Position numbers and translations under genes: made by a program. From NCBI GenBank assembly GCA_020833325.1, contig JAJHQN010000005.1:1-34680 (forward strand): a DNA stretch of 34,680 bases. Reading direction: 5' to 3'. Positions within the stretch are counted from its first letter, which is position 1; each line of letters opens with the position of its first letter. The notes under the pieces were generated by a model. It searched no databases. It was not told the DNA's origin and saw only the letters and a program-made list of their open reading frames with translations. Shown piece by piece: positions 7,132-15,028 of the stretch. The DNA comes from Desulfurococcaceae archaeon. Its GTDB lineage: Archaea; Thermoproteota; Thermoprotei_A; Sulfolobales; Acidilobaceae.

Positions 7132-7569
7132 TTAGATGTCTACTACGAATCTTATTGTCCAGCATCCCATCTCCTCTTTCATGCTCATCTGGGCGTATGT
7201 CATTGCTTTGACTACCGTTCTGCTTGGGTGTTTTTCTGGGTTGAACTCTTCTCCCCACGCCTCTGCTTTTAGCCTTGCGTAGTCCTGGTCTACCTCTATC
7301 TCTTTCACCTTGAACTTACTGAATACGAGCCTCTGTGAGTCCGTGTATGCTATGAGCTCCTCTATCCACCTGTATAGTAGGTTGAAGAGGTCGTAGCCTT
7401 CAACTTCAACCTCAATTTTAACCTTCGGCTCTACCATACTCGTGTCGGTCATAACCTCGTATGTTGCTAGGGCTGCTGTTTCAAAAGCCTCTGATAGGCT
7501 TGAGCCTCTAGCTTCTATGAGTACATCTGCTGTATGCTCTAGGTGCTCGAACCCCCTGCATGCGTTCAA
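7132..7569 (-). CDS. Archease
   Basis: This 145-aa protein is the usual size of archease. It shows the hallmark N-terminal FEHLEHTADVLIEARG (about residues 7-22), SLSEAFETAALATYEVMTD, then the acidic YDLFNLLYRWIEELIAY and the C-terminal VVKAMTYAQMSM. Archease is the activator of the RNA ligase RtcB, helping its guanylylation and turnover in tRNA splicing; the conserved Asp and His/Glu residues bind the metal. The gene follows SRP54 in the same direction with a 70-bp gap, so the two may be co-transcribed. rtcB is not in the window. Confidence 0.92.
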   Translation of the reverse strand: MNACRGFEHLEHTADVLIEARGSSLSEAFETAALATYEVMTDTSMVEPKVKIEVEVEGYDLFNLLYRWIEELIAYTDSQRLVFSKFKVKEIEVDQDYARLKAEAWGEEFNPEKHPSRTVVKAMTYAQMSMKEEMGCWTIRFVVDI

Positions 7570-7639
7570 CCTAGGGGCACCCAGGGTTTTTAGTTACACT
7601 CTAGCTATTAAGGGTTTCCCCTTTACACCCTCTACCTTG

Positions 7640-8995
7640 CTATCCTTGTTCTTCTAGCTCCTCTAGCTCTAACCCGAGCTTCTTTAACAGCCTTCTATCT
7701 CTCCTTAGCTTTCTTACCAGGTTCTTTAGGTTCTTGTAGTAGTTTAGGAGCTCCCTTACATCCTCTGTTGTAGTCCCGCTTCCAATGGCTATCCTCTTGA
7801 TCCTACTCTTATCCACTATATCCGGGTTGTCAAGCTCCTCGTACGTCATACTCTCCATTATCGCCAGCCACCTATCTATCTTCTCCTCCCCCAGCCTAGC
7901 GGCATCCTTCATCACCTCAGGTGCTAGTGTTAGCCCTGGTATCATCTGGAGCACCCTTGTCAGCGGGCCCATCTTCCTAGCTGTCTTCAACTGTCTATAC
8001 ACTATCCTTAGATTCAGCTTACCCCTCACTATATCCTCAGCAGCCTTCTCCAGCTCCCTAGCCTCCTCTACAGCCTTTAACCTCTCAAGTATACCCTCCA
8101 GATCCCCCAGGCCTAGTAGTCTAGCAACAAACCTCCTAGGCTTGAAGATCTCTAGCTCCTCAAGCTTCTCCCCGTAGCCTATGAATTTAACAACAGCCCC
8201 TGTAGCTGCTACAGCTGATAGAACCCCCCCGCCTCTAGCAGTACCATCAGTCTTAGTAACCAGTATACCTCCCACCGGAGCGTACTTGTGAAACTTGGAT
8301 GCGAGGTCGTAAGCCTTCTGGCCCATAGCAGCATCTATGACGAGTACGACCTCGTCAGGCTTAACCCTACCAGCTATACGCCTCATCTCCTCAAGTAAAG
8401 CCTCCTCCTCACCATAACCATGCCTACCAGCAGTATCAACTATTACAACCTCAGCCCCCCGGGCCTTCAAAACCTCGACACCCTCATATGCTATGGTAGC
8501 AGGGTCACCTGAATCCAGGCCGTAGAACATAGCCCCAGCTTTCTCAGCAAGAGTCTTAAGTTGCTGTAAAGCCCCAGGTCTATAGGTGTCAGTAGAAACA
8601 AGACCCACCTTGTACCCACGGCGAGCATAGAATAAAGCTAGCTTACCAGCACTAGTAGTCTTACCAGAACCCTGAACACCAACCAAGAGGATAACCCAAG
8701 GTCTCCTAGGGGGGTCTACAGAAGGCTCCCTATCACCTCCAAACAGCTGAGAAAGCTCATCATAGACAATCTTAACAAACCAATCCCTCCTACTAACACT
8801 CGCAGGAGGCTCCTCCCTAAGAGCCCTCTCCCTAATCCTCTGAGACAGCTGGAACACAAGCTTAACATTAACATCAGCCTTCAAAAGCTCCCTCTGAAGA
8901 TCCCTAACAAACTCGTCAACAGCCCTCTCATAATGACCTCCGCTGAGAAACCTAGCTATGGCAGCTCTAATCCCCTCAAGCAAATCTAACACCAA
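7640..8995 (-). CDS. srp54: Signal recognition particle 54 kDa protein (GTPase)
   Basis: This 451-aa protein has the full N-G-M architecture. The N domain helices occupy about 1-95. The G domain has GVQGSGKTT at 106-114, DTYRPGA near 136-142, DTAGR near 191-195 and TKTDGTARGGG near 247-257. The methionine-rich M domain includes MGPLTRVLQMIPGL and the RNA-binding helices RIKRIAIGSGTTTEDVRELL. It binds signal peptides and the 7S RNA and docks with FtsY to target nascent membrane proteins. The start is TTG 8995. The M domain is followed by a charged tail, LKKLGLELEELEEQG. No 7S RNA gene was seen beside it. Confidence 0.96.
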   Translation of the reverse strand: MVLDLLEGIRAAIARFLSGGHYERAVDEFVRDLQRELLKADVNVKLVFQLSQRIRERALREEPPASVSRRDWFVKIVYDELSQLFGGDREPSVDPPRRPWVILLVGVQGSGKTTSAGKLALFYARRGYKVGLVSTDTYRPGALQQLKTLAEKAGAMFYGLDSGDPATIAYEGVEVLKARGAEVVIVDTAGRHGYGEEEALLEEMRRIAGRVKPDEVVLVIDAAMGQKAYDLASKFHKYAPVGGILVTKTDGTARGGGVLSAVAATGAVVKFIGYGEKLEELEIFKPRRFVARLLGLGDLEGILERLKAVEEARELEKAAEDIVRGKLNLRIVYRQLKTARKMGPLTRVLQMIPGLTLAPEVMKDAARLGEEKIDRWLAIMESMTYEELDNPDIVDKSRIKRIAIGSGTTTEDVRELLNYYKNLKNLVRKLRRDRRLLKKLGLELEELEEQG

Positions 8996-9058
8996 GTAAA
9001 GAATACTAGCTAACTAAAGTCTTTAAGAACATCGAACTCATGGAGAGCGCACAACAAG

Positions 9059-9078
9059 GCTAGCCATGCGAGGCTAGC
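9059..9078. repeat. Short perfect hairpin between divergent srp54 and eL21
   Basis: GCTAGCC at 9059-9065 and GGCTAGC at 9072-9078 form a 7-bp stem with a 6-nt loop. It lies between the divergent srp54 and rpl21e promoters. Function is unknown; chance occurrence is possible. Confidence 0.35.
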
Positions 9079-9155
9079 GTGGAAACCGGAGATTACGCTA
9101 GTACAAGCCAGAGCGGCACCCTCTAAGCTCGGAAACCAGCACATGGAGTAAGGGT

Positions 9156-9165
9156 AAAGTATAAT
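9156..9165 (+). promoter_or_regulatory. TATA-like box of the eL21 operon
   Basis: AAAGTATAAT lies about 40 bp upstream of ATG 9203. That predicts a transcript start near 9188, just ahead of the Shine-Dalgarno AGGTG at 9191-9195. The spacing suits an archaeal TATA box. Confidence 0.5.
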
Positions 9166-9202
9166 AGGTGTGCTTTAAGGATAAGATTTTAGGTGTTCGA
9201 TT

Positions 9203-9517
9203 ATGGTTAAGGCTCCTCAAGGTTACAGGCATAGGACTAGGAGGTTGTTGCGTAAGGATGTAAGGGGGAGGGGCGCTGTTCCCAAGGCTAGTGTGCTTTT
9301 GAGGGAGTATAATGTTGGGGATAGGGTTGCTATTAAGATTGACCCTAGCTTCCACTACTGGGCTATGCCTCATAGGAGGTATCATGGCTTGACAGGCGTG
9401 ATACTGGGGAAGCGTGGTAGCTGTTATATCGTTGAAGTCTACCTAGGCGATAAGAGGAAGACAATCTTCGTATCGCCTGTACACATAAGACCCCTTCCAA
9501 CTCAAACCTCTAATTGA
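9203..9517 (+). CDS. rpl21e: 50S ribosomal protein eL21
   Basis: This 104-aa protein has the typical archaeal eL21 opening VKAPQGYRHRTRRLLRKDVR, then the SH3-like core YNVGDRVAIKIDPS and the diagnostic MPHRRYHGLTGVILGKRG, ending VEVYLGDKRKTIFVSPVHIRP. It is a large-subunit protein shared with eukaryotes. The ATG follows an AGGTG site. Its stop overlaps the TTG start of rpo4 in the sequence TTGA, and rpo4, DUF655 and rsmA follow, a gene order widely conserved in archaea. Confidence 0.97.
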   Translation: MVKAPQGYRHRTRRLLRKDVRGRGAVPKASVLLREYNVGDRVAIKIDPSFHYWAMPHRRYHGLTGVILGKRGSCYIVEVYLGDKRKTIFVSPVHIRPLPTQTSN

Positions 9518-9876
9518 ACAGGGGGTCTTCCTCTTTGGACAGGGTTATTCTAGGAAAGAGATATATTAGCCTACATGAGGCCAGGGAGGCTCTCGAATCG
9601 AGGATAAAATCTGGGGTTAAAGTGGTCGATGTACATGAGAGGACGTGGAGTTACCTATCGCTATTCGGCACTAAGGGGGGCGAGGATGCTAGGAGGGCTT
9701 TCGAGATGTTGAAGAAACTAGGTTTAAACGATGAGACAGCTGTTAACCTACTAAACATATGCCCTGAGAGTGAGGGGGAGGTTAGAGCTGTGCTGGTGAT
9801 GGAGAGGGAGTCTGTTTACGACGTGGAGCTGGTCAACAACATACTATCCATTCTAAGGAGGCTTTGCTCCAGCTAG
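9514..9876 (+). CDS. rpo4: DNA-directed RNA polymerase subunit Rpo4 (RpoF)
   Basis: This 120-aa protein has the Rpo4/Rpb4 pattern: a tip-associating N-terminal strand (RVILGKRYISLHEAREALE), then helices RTWSYLSLFG, EDARRAFEMLKKLGLNDETAVNLLNICPES and an HRDC-like end EVRAVLVMERESVYDVELVNNIL. Rpo4 pairs with Rpo7 to form the polymerase stalk, which aids open-complex formation and termination. It starts at TTG 9514, overlapping the eL21 stop by 4 nt. Position between eL21 and DUF655 supports the assignment, which sequence alone would leave less certain. Confidence 0.88.
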   Translation: MNRGSSSLDRVILGKRYISLHEAREALESRIKSGVKVVDVHERTWSYLSLFGTKGGEDARRAFEMLKKLGLNDETAVNLLNICPESEGEVRAVLVMERESVYDVELVNNILSILRRLCSS

Positions 9877-9912
9877 AAGTTACCATTTAAGCCCTGGATG
9901 TAAAATTTCGAC

Positions 9913-9936
9913 CCGGGAGAGGAGGCTTCCCGGTGA
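9913..9936 (+). promoter_or_regulatory. Hairpin overlapping the DUF655 Shine-Dalgarno
   Basis: CCGGGA at 9913-9918 pairs with TCCCGG at 9928-9933 around a GAGGAGGCT loop. The distal arm runs into the GGTGA site at 9932-9936, 8 nt before TTG 9945. Folding would hide part of the ribosome-binding site. Whether this is regulatory is inference. Confidence 0.4.
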
Positions 9937-9944
9937 GTTAAGCT

Positions 9945-10862
9945 TTGAACGTGGGGTCTGCGGATAGAGAGCCTGGTAGAACGTCTGGCTTTAGATCACA
10001 GCATCCGGCAGCTGTGGAGGTTGAAGCTTTAATCCTAGACTACATGCCCCAAGGCTCCTATAATGACCCGCACAAAGAGCATAAGGATAGACCTGTAGCA
10101 CAGGCTATAGGTGTTAGGAGGTTCACATTAATGGACGGCATACCATTATCCGATGTGGAGGTATTCCAAAGGGTTACCTTGGCGAGGAGCGTTCTAAGAA
10201 CGATAATTCAACCAGCGGACGTTAAAGGCCAGAAGTTTAAGAAGCTCACAATACTCCTAGCATGCCTACCGGGCCCTGAGAAGATGGTGTACTGCTATCC
10301 TATGACACCCCTTGATAAGTGGAGCCTTGATTCCCTAAGAGCTACAATACAGGAGGAGGGAGGGTGGAGCCTTCTAGTAGACTCCCCCCACGAGCTCTCA
10401 GCGATAGCTGAGGAGAAGGGGCTCTCACCAGCTATACTCATAGTACCACCTGTTCCGCTGAAATACGAGGATTTAACGGATATAGCTAAGAACAACCTAT
10501 TGGAGGCTGTTAAGATGATTATTAAGAGCGATGAACGGATATACGTTGAGTTCTTCAATATAGCGGAGGCTGTTAACATAAGGCTTCACGCCCTAGAACT
10601 ATTCAAGGGTGTTGGTAAGAAGACCCTAGCTAACTTCCTTGAGAGGAGGAAGCAGAAGCCTTTCGAGAGCTTTGAGGAGGTGAAGAAGGTTCTAAAGATA
10701 GACCCTGCTGAGGCTTTAGCAGAGAAGATAGTGGAGGAGATAAAGAGGGAGGCCAAATACTATGTCTTCATAGAACCTTCAGACCCTGAGGCACAGTACC
10801 TAGGTTACCTCGATAAGGTTAAGAAGGCGTACTTCTCTAAGAGGAGAGGGCTTGGCACGTAG
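9945..10862 (+). CDS. DUF655 protein with an internal insertion
   Basis: This is a DUF655-family archaeal protein of 305 aa. An OB-like N-terminal part is visible (ALILDYMPQGSYND near 28-41; VAQAIGVRRFTLMDG near 51-65). The C-terminal helix-hairpin-helix part has YVEFFNIAEAVNIRLHALEL, then KGVGKKTLANFLERRKQKPF at 221-240. Family members usually run almost directly from the OB part to KYEDLT. Here residues about 98-170 are an extra alpha/beta segment with LTILLACLPGP and AILIVPPVP. DUF655 is thought to bind nucleic acid, from its HhH motif and constant linkage to rsmA. The start is TTG 9945 behind GGTGA. The 3' end overlaps rsmA by 11 nt. Confidence 0.85.
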   Translation: MNVGSADREPGRTSGFRSQHPAAVEVEALILDYMPQGSYNDPHKEHKDRPVAQAIGVRRFTLMDGIPLSDVEVFQRVTLARSVLRTIIQPADVKGQKFKKLTILLACLPGPEKMVYCYPMTPLDKWSLDSLRATIQEEGGWSLLVDSPHELSAIAEEKGLSPAILIVPPVPLKYEDLTDIAKNNLLEAVKMIIKSDERIYVEFFNIAEAVNIRLHALELFKGVGKKTLANFLERRKQKPFESFEEVKKVLKIDPAEALAEKIVEEIKREAKYYVFIEPSDPEAQYLGYLDKVKKAYFSKRRGLGT

Positions 10863-11667
10863 ACTTCAATGGACTCTTCCTAGTAGGGAGGAGCTCCTGA
10901 AATGGACAGTTGAAACTTTGAGGAGGCTTGGTGTTAAACCTAGGGATAGACTCGGCCAACACTTCCTCGTAGACCCTCGTGGTGTAGCTTTATTCCTAGA
11001 AGCCCTAGCAAAGTGGGAGTCATCGGATATGATGGAGGTCGGGCCGGGTCTGGGCGTCCTAACGGCATTAGCGTCTCACATAGCATCACGTATAGTAGCT
11101 GTGGAGATAGACCCTCTACTAGCGTCTCACATAGCATCCCTAGCCTCTGACAACGTGGTGGTTGTTAGGGGGGATGGCTTGGATCATGTTACTTCAACGA
11201 GTATAAGTGTGGTGTACTCTAACACACCCTACAACATATCAAGCCAGCTTATAGCTAGGATAGCTAGGAATAATAGGATCACATACTCCCTCCTAGGCGT
11301 ACAACTAGAGCTAGCTAGGAGGATGACTGCAAAGCCGGGGGAGGAGGATTATGGTAGGCTAACGCTCCTAGCTAACAGATACTTTAACGTAAAACTACTT
11401 GGCGTAATACCCTGGAGCTCCTTCTACCCAGAACCTGAAGTCTCGGGGGCGGTTGTGGAGATGTGGAGGAAGAGGAGCTGGGTGGAAGGTGATGAGAGCT
11501 TCGAGCTCCTAACTAGATGTTTATTCAGTAATAGAAATAAGAAAGCTGTTAAGATAGCATCCAAATGCCTGGGAGTGGAGCTAGGGAAACTCTCATGGCT
11601 TGGGGAGAGGAGGGTGAGAGAGCTGGGGTTGGAGGATGTGGAGAGGCTGATGGATATAGCGAGATGA
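10852..11667 (+). CDS. rsmA: 16S rRNA dimethyladenosine transferase RsmA/Dim1
   Basis: This 271-aa methyltransferase has the family-specific RDRLGQHFLVDP near 31-42, the SAM-binding motif EVGPGLGVLT at 62-71, the acidic VAVEIDP at 83-88, a GDGLD segment, and catalytic motif IV NTPYNIS at 124-130. Most members have N-L-P-Y or N-I-P-Y, so Thr125 is unusual. FYPEPEVSGAVVEM is the typical motif after the catalytic core. It dimethylates two adjacent adenosines at the 3' end of 16S rRNA. The gene lies between DUF655 and a PrmC-like gene with short overlaps. A 19-nt direct repeat encodes LASHIAS twice around motif II. Confidence 0.94.
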   Translation: MARRLQWTLPSREELLKWTVETLRRLGVKPRDRLGQHFLVDPRGVALFLEALAKWESSDMMEVGPGLGVLTALASHIASRIVAVEIDPLLASHIASLASDNVVVVRGDGLDHVTSTSISVVYSNTPYNISSQLIARIARNNRITYSLLGVQLELARRMTAKPGEEDYGRLTLLANRYFNVKLLGVIPWSSFYPEPEVSGAVVEMWRKRSWVEGDESFELLTRCLFSNRNKKAVKIASKCLGVELGKLSWLGERRVRELGLEDVERLMDIAR

Positions 11668-12257
11668 AGCTATGCACCTCCTGGAAATGCTATAAAATAA
11701 GGGTACACAAATGCGTTTACAAACCCGCAGAGGACAGTATACTAGCCTTAGAAGCGTTGTATAAACTTTACAAGAGAGGGTTTAAATACGATAGGATCGT
11801 AGACCTTGGAACAGGGACTGGAATCCTAGCTTTAGCCGCCTACGAGCTCTTCGACCCTAACATGCTCCTTGCAGTCGATATATCACCCTACGCTGTTAGA
11901 AACGCATCATGCAATCTACCACTGGAAGCCCACGTAGTTCAATCGGATGGCTTAAGCTTCCTAAACACAATATGGGATCTTGTAATACTAAACCCACCAT
12001 ACTTACCACTAGAACCTGTAGGCCTAGGAGATACGTGTAGCTGGTGGCTTGAGCTCAGCTGGAGTGGCGGTGGAGGGGTTATGGAGAGGCTTGTCGGAGA
12101 TAGCATGTCGAAGGGAGGGGAAGTATTACTAGTGTACTCCACACTCTCACCAGTAGGAGTTGAAAGTATAGCTGGGAGCGCCCGCATAGAGGTGTTGGGC
12201 TCGCTGAGATTCTTCTTTGAAGAGTTAAAAGTGCTCTACCTTAAACCTAGATTCTAG
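11664..12257 (+). CDS. HemK/PrmC-like (Mtq2-type) class I methyltransferase
   Basis: The ORF track starts at 11565, but that N-terminus is the rsmA 3' end read in another frame. ATG 11664 overlaps the rsmA stop as ATGA and leads directly into YKPAEDSILALEAL, the usual opening of this family. The resulting 197-aa protein has motif I IVDLGTGTGILAL (45-57), the acidic AVDISPYAV, and the catalytic NPPYLP at 110-115, which marks glutamine-methylating N-methyltransferases. The likely target is the GGQ glutamine of release factor aRF1, as for Mtq2. An RNA target cannot be excluded. Confidence 0.85.
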   Translation: MKLCTSWKCYKIRVHKCVYKPAEDSILALEALYKLYKRGFKYDRIVDLGTGTGILALAAYELFDPNMLLAVDISPYAVRNASCNLPLEAHVVQSDGLSFLNTIWDLVILNPPYLPLEPVGLGDTCSWWLELSWSGGGGVMERLVGDSMSKGGEVLLVYSTLSPVGVESIAGSARIEVLGSLRFFFEELKVLYLKPRF

Positions 12258-12336
12258 CTCCATTACTATGGAAGCCCTAGACCATCCATAACCTTAATAT
12301 GTGGTATAACAATAGAGTGGAATTGGGGGTTCGCGT

Positions 12337-13059
12337 TTGGATAAGCTTAGGCTCGTGCTTGTTGGTGTTGAGGGGGCTGTTAACCTGGGTATGGTAGCTA
12401 GGCTTGCTGATAACTTTGCTGTTGAAGAGCTCTACCTGGTCAAGCCTGGTGCTAGTTTAGAGGAGGCTCTTGAGTATGCTGCCAGGTCTGCTAGGAGGCT
12501 CTTGAGCGCCACCATAGTTGATACCCTTGATGAGGCTCTTAGAGATGTGAACCTCTCCATATGCACTTCAGCCTTAGCGTCTAACGAGGATATCCTAAGG
12601 GTGCCCGTTAGCCCTAGTGAGGCCGCCACTATAGCCTCTAGCTCTCCAGGCACCGTAGCCCTTGTTATGGGTAGGGAGAGTGTTGGACTGACCAGGGAGG
12701 AGCTTGGAATGTGCACCCTACTATCAACTATAGAAGCTAACCCCGCCTACCCCGTCTTAAACCTGGCTAACGCCACGGCAATAATGCTTTACGAGCTCTA
12801 CAAGGTTAGAGGTAAGCCCCATTACAAGCTGGAGCCCGCAGACCCTAAGATCGTGGGCTTGGTGGAATCCTATGCAAGAGCCCTAGCTAGACAGCTTGTA
12901 CACGATGAGAAGAGGGTTGAGGATATAAGCTTAGCCCTCAGGAGGATAGCTGCTAAGAACATAGCTTCGAAGAGGGAAGTTGAATGCCTCCTAATGCTCC
13001 TATCGAAAGCGTGTAGGAAGATTGGAGAATGTAGGGTTGAAGTACACCCTAGTATATAA
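12337..13059 (+). CDS. TrmJ-like SPOUT RNA 2'-O-methyltransferase
   Basis: This 240-aa protein has SPOUT-fold motifs. It opens with RLVLVGVEGAVNLGMVARLADNF (motif 1, residues 4-26), has VALVMGRESVGLTREEL (motif 2, about 109-125) and PVLNLANATAIMLYELY (motif 3 of the trefoil knot, about 139-155), and a helical C-terminal extension to 240. TrmJ methylates the ribose of tRNA position 32, and the archaeal form prefers cytidine. The start is TTG 12337 preceded by GGGGGT. A TATA-like CTTAATATG lies about 40 bp upstream, so this gene may be its own transcription unit ahead of the ribosomal operon. Confidence 0.85.
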   Translation: MDKLRLVLVGVEGAVNLGMVARLADNFAVEELYLVKPGASLEEALEYAARSARRLLSATIVDTLDEALRDVNLSICTSALASNEDILRVPVSPSEAATIASSSPGTVALVMGRESVGLTREELGMCTLLSTIEANPAYPVLNLANATAIMLYELYKVRGKPHYKLEPADPKIVGLVESYARALARQLVHDEKRVEDISLALRRIAAKNIASKREVECLLMLLSKACRKIGECRVEVHPSI

Positions 13060-13089
13060 GCATAGTGCTACCTCTAGACACTCATATAA

Positions 13090-13127
13090 CTTATTTAAGG
13101 CGTGGTAGTATAGGATGTTGGGGGGTG
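13090..13127 (+). promoter_or_regulatory. Promoter and Shine-Dalgarno of the uS19 ribosomal operon
   Basis: CTTATTTAAG at 13090-13099 is a TATA-like box, predicting transcription start near 13121. GGGGGGTG at 13120-13127 is a Shine-Dalgarno site 5 nt before GTG 13133. It implies the ribosomal operon starts at uS19 here rather than far upstream. Confidence 0.5.
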
Positions 13128-13132
13128 TCTAG

Positions 13133-13570
13133 GTGGCTTTAGAGATTAGGCCTGAGTGGAAGAAGTTTAGGTATCGTGGTAAGACTTTAGAGGAGCTGCT
13201 TAAGATGCAGTTACGGGAGCTAGCGAAAATCCTCCCCGCTAGGCAGAGGAGGAAGCTACTTAGAGGGTTGACACCACAGCAGCAGAAGCTAGTACTCAAG
13301 ATTAGGAAGATTAGACGTAAGCTTGCTGAGGGAGCTCTAGACAAGCCCCCTACTATTAAAACACATGTTAGGGATATGATAGTTTTACCTGAGATGGTCG
13401 GGTTGACGATAGCCGTTCATAATGGAAAGGAGTTCATCCCAGTTAAGATCACCCCCGAGATGATAGGCCGTTATCTCGGCGAGCTTGCACCAACATGTAA
13501 GAATGTTCAACACGGAGAACCAGGGCTTAAGGCTACGAGAAGTAGCCTCCATGTTGGAGGGCAGAAGTGA
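13133..13570 (+). CDS. rps19: 30S ribosomal protein uS19
   Basis: This 145-aa archaeal-length uS19 has a helical N-terminal extension ([20 protein letters not shown]). The universal core is [37 protein letters not shown], and the tail is [16 protein letters not shown]. It binds the head of the small subunit near the A-site tRNA. The start is GTG. In many archaea uL3, uL4, uL23 and uL2 precede this gene; here a TrmJ-like gene does, so the S10-type operon is split on this side. Confidence 0.97.
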   Translation: MALEIRPEWKKFRYRGKTLEELLKMQLRELAKILPARQRRKLLRGLTPQQQKLVLKIRKIRRKLAEGALDKPPTIKTHVRDMIVLPEMVGLTIAVHNGKEFIPVKITPEMIGRYLGELAPTCKNVQHGEPGLKATRSSLHVGGQK

Positions 13571-13585
13571 TAGGGTGCAAGTCTA

Positions 13586-14062
13586 TTGCCTACATGGAGT
13601 TACTCTATTAAATTTAGGGATGAATCTAGGATAGCTAAAGCAGTTAAATGGGATATACCGGTGCACCCCAAAGTCGTAAGGGAGGTTTGTAGCGTACTCA
13701 AGGGCATGAAGTTATCTGAGGCTAAAGAGTTCCTCGAAAGGGTTATGGAGAAGAGGGAGGCGGTCCCCTTCAGGAGAGCTCATGGCAAGCAAGCTCATAG
13801 GAGGGGTTTAGCTGATAGATGGGGGTGGCCTGCTGGGAGATACCCTGTTAAGGCCGCATGGTATCTCTTAAAGTTACTTGATAACGTTGAGAACAATGCC
13901 GAGGTTAAGGGTTTGGATTTAGAGGATTTAAAGATCATCCATATAGCAGCCCATAAGGGTATGACGCTTAAAAGGTGGATGCCTAGAGCTTTTGGCAGAG
14001 CCACCCCCAGGTTCAGGGTTACAAGCCATGTTGAGGTGGTTGTTGCCGAAGGTGAAGCCTAG
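13586..14062 (+). CDS. rpl22: 50S ribosomal protein uL22
   Basis: This 158-aa protein has the archaeal uL22 hallmarks: WSYSIKFRDESRIAKAVKWDIPVHPK near the start, REAVPFRRAHGKQAHRRGLADRWGWPAGRYPVKAAWYLLKLL, and the exit-tunnel hook AHKGMTLKRWMPRAFGRATP. It lines the peptide exit tunnel. The start is TTG, 15 nt after uS19, and the stop TAG shares one base with the GTG of uS3. Confidence 0.97.
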   Translation: MPTWSYSIKFRDESRIAKAVKWDIPVHPKVVREVCSVLKGMKLSEAKEFLERVMEKREAVPFRRAHGKQAHRRGLADRWGWPAGRYPVKAAWYLLKLLDNVENNAEVKGLDLEDLKIIHIAAHKGMTLKRWMPRAFGRATPRFRVTSHVEVVVAEGEA

Positions 14063-14811
14063 TGACTAAGGTGAAGAAGTTCTTCCTAGGACAAGCTCTC
14101 TTAAAAGCTAAGATAGATGAATACCTAGCTCAGAACTTCTACGAAGCAGGGTACGCTGATGTACATTTAGTTAGAACGGGTTTAGGAACTAGAGTGCACA
14201 TATACGTTGAAAGACCTGCTCTCGTAATCGGGAGAGGAGGGTCTACTATAAGGGAGTTGCAGAGGATTATGAGTAAAGTGTTTAACCTGGAAAACCCTCA
14301 GATTACTGTAAGCCAGCCTGAAGCCCCCGAGCTTAACGCCAGGGTTCAAGCTTTTAGAATGGCCAGGTTGATAGAGAGGGGTTTCCACTTTAGGCGTGTA
14401 GCTTTTGCAATGATAAGAAGGGTGATGGCTAACGGAGCTCTGGGCGTTGAGGTAACCATTAGTGGGAAGCTTGTGGCTGAGAGAGCGAGGTTTGAGAAGT
14501 ACAAGGAGGGTAAGGTTTACAAGGCCGGTCATGTCACCGAGGAGCTGGTGGATAAGGCTGTAGCCTACGCTAGGCTGCCAATGGGTGTAATAGGGATTGA
14601 AGTTGTAATAACTAAACCTGGAACTCCCCCAGACTATGTTGCCGTTAAGGAGCCTAGCCAGGTTGAGGAGATTGTAGCTAAGATAAGGGAGGAGGTTAAG
14701 AGTAAGAGGATGGAGACAGCTAGGTTGGAGGAGTTAGAGGCGGTTTTGGAGGAAGAGGAGGAGTTGGTTTTGGAGGAAGAGGAGGAGAGCGAGATTGCCT
14801 CCAAAGCATAA
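14062..14811 (+). CDS. rps3: 30S ribosomal protein uS3
   Basis: This 249-aa protein opens VKKFFLGQALLKAKIDEYLAQNF. Its KH domain GXXG appears in PALVIGRGGSTIRELQRIM (about 53-71), followed by the C-terminal S3 domain with VEVTISGKLVAERARFEKYKEGKVYKAG. It lies at the mRNA entry site. The last 30 residues are an acidic tail, EAVLEEEEELVLEEEEESE, produced by a 24-nt tandem duplication in the DNA. The start is GTG overlapping the uL22 stop. The 3' end overlaps uL29 by 17 nt. Confidence 0.97.
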   Translation: MTKVKKFFLGQALLKAKIDEYLAQNFYEAGYADVHLVRTGLGTRVHIYVERPALVIGRGGSTIRELQRIMSKVFNLENPQITVSQPEAPELNARVQAFRMARLIERGFHFRRVAFAMIRRVMANGALGVEVTISGKLVAERARFEKYKEGKVYKAGHVTEELVDKAVAYARLPMGVIGIEVVITKPGTPPDYVAVKEPSQVEEIVAKIREEVKSKRMETARLEELEAVLEEEEELVLEEEEESEIASKA

Positions 14812-15028
14812 GGTTAGAGCTAGAGATATTAGGGGTATGAGTCCAGAGGAGAGGTTAAAGTTGCTTAGAGAGATGCAGGTAGAGTTAGTGACACTACGTT
14901 ACAAAGCATCTGTGGGAACTCTAACTAACCCCGGTAGGCTTAGGGAGGTTAAGAGGAACATAGCGAGAGTGCTAACGGTGATGAAGGAGGAGGTTAAGGG
15001 GGCTAGAGGTGGAGCTGAGCAAGGATAA
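14795..15028 (+). CDS. rpl29: 50S ribosomal protein uL29
   Basis: This 77-aa two-helix protein has the typical RARDIRGMSPEERLKLLREMQVELVTLRYKASVGTL, then NPGRLREVKRNIARVLTVMKEE. It sits at the tunnel exit, where SRP docks. The start is TTG within the uS3 tail. Many archaea have a SUI1/eIF1-like gene directly after uL29; here rnp1 follows with a 20-nt overlap and no such gene fits between. Confidence 0.95.
   Translation: MPPKHKVRARDIRGMSPEERLKLLREMQVELVTLRYKASVGTLTNPGRLREVKRNIARVLTVMKEEVKGARGGAEQG

Noticed and set aside
8996-9202. 7S RNA gene beside srp54
   Set aside because: The region is only about 200 bp, shows one short hairpin and promoters, and lacks the conserved SRP RNA apical motif.
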